Positions 63,670 to 64,000 of a DNA stretch of 64,000 nt are shown here, one piece after another. Position numbers and translations under genes: made by a program. The DNA is from Flavisphingomonas formosensis (lineage in GTDB: Bacteria > Pseudomonadota > Alphaproteobacteria > Sphingomonadales > Sphingomonadaceae). The stretch is from assembly GCF_009755815.1 (NCBI RefSeq), contig NZ_WRPK01000001.1, forward strand, positions 1,116,001 through 1,180,000, given 5' to 3'. The stretch's first letter is position 1; each line of letters starts with the position of its first letter. The notes under the pieces were generated by a model. It had not been told where the DNA came from and made no database searches. It saw only the letters and a program-made list of their open reading frames with translations.

Positions 63670-64000
63670 TCATGCAGCATGATCTGCGAGATCCAGCAGG
63701 TAACGGCCATAGCCGGTCTTCGCGAACAGCTTGCCGCGCTCGCGAAGCTGGTCGCGGTCGATGAAGCCGTTGATGAAGGCGATCTCCTCCAGACAGGCGA
63801 TCTGGATGCCCTGCCGCTTCTGGATCACGCGGACGAATTCCGATGCTTCGATCAGGCTGTCGTGCGTGCCGGTGTCGAGCCAGGCATAGCCGCGCGAGAG
63901 CTTTTCGACATAGAGCTCGCCCATCTCCATGTAGAGCCGGTTGAGATCGGTGATTTCCAGCTCGCCGCGCGGGGAGGGCTTGATCTGCGTCACCAGATCG
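63670..64000 (-). CDS. rfbA: Glucose-1-phosphate thymidylyltransferase, C-terminal part
   Basis: The last 110 residues of RfbA/RmlA; the gene continues past the window edge. Recognisable are PSPRGELEITDLNRLYMEMG, SRGYAWLDTGTHDSLIEASE, KRQGIQIACLEEIAFINGFI and the ending KTGYGRYLLDLA, all standard in RmlA. It makes dTDP-glucose, the first step to dTDP-rhamnose, fitting the rhamnosyltransferase-like gene at 54.3 kb. About 84 bp separate its stop from the start of the dehydrogenase gene. Confidence 0.93.
   Translation of the reverse strand, partial: DLVTQIKPSPRGELEITDLNRLYMEMGELYVEKLSRGYAWLDTGTHDSLIEASEFVRVIQKRQGIQIACLEEIAFINGFIDRDQLRERGKLFAKTGYGRYLLDLADHAA

Overview
This is a high-GC chromosomal segment that looks like an alphaproteobacterium of the sphingomonad group (Sphingomonas or a close relative). 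The evidence is the gene content: an M16 peptidase directly after thrC, DUF484-xerC, many long TonB-dependent receptors, a GCG_CRPN-type small secreted protein, and a sphingan-like exopolysaccharide locus. The species cannot be named from the sequence alone.

Layout. 0-9.7 kb is housekeeping: the end of a SPOR-domain protein, a dGTPase-like HD hydrolase, a class V aminotransferase, a split tRNA-Leu(UAA) gene, IHF beta, a cytochrome c, DUF484-xerC, a transaldolase-like aldolase, a two-domain retropepsin-like protein and an LplT-like MFS protein. 9.8-12.3 kb is a tightly overlapping run of pgsA-moaD-moaE-ECF sigma-anti-sigma. 12.4-17.9 kb holds an M28 peptidase, thrC, an M16 peptidase and an rRNA-type methyltransferase. 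17.9-19.9 kb is a low-GC islet with two small membrane proteins and a broken IS5-family transposase. It lies directly downstream of ccmAB. 21.2-24.8 kb carries a small metallopeptidase, phhB and a glycine-betaine-type ABC importer whose permease and binding protein are fused.

25-46 kb is an accessory nutrient-use region: a TonB receptor, maleylacetoacetate isomerase, a molybdoenzyme with its cytochrome b, an S9 peptidase, an amidohydrolase divergent from an M20 peptidase, a TetR/BetI-like regulator, a Rieske oxygenase, an FAD oxidoreductase, an XRE-cupin regulator, a SnoaL-like protein, a second TonB receptor, an APC permease and a third TonB receptor. Two 22-bp palindromes of the same design lie in the amidohydrolase/M20 divergent promoter and just before the Rieske gene. 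They suggest one regulon for uptake and breakdown of an unidentified amide- or peptide-like compound.

48.6-64 kb is a polysaccharide export/biosynthesis locus: TPR-sulfotransferase, GT2, pyruvyl transferase, F420-hydrogenase-beta-like protein, GT2, Wzx-like flippase, two GT4 enzymes, an AlgD/Ugd-type nucleotide-sugar dehydrogenase and the end of rfbA. A DUF1800-DUF1501 pair is inserted in it.

The most notable signals are a compact group I intron in tRNA-Leu(UAA), the shared operator palindrome, and three families of dispersed palindromic intergenic repeats (one about 150 bp and MITE-like). All functions are read from sequence motifs and remembered family features; no database search was run.
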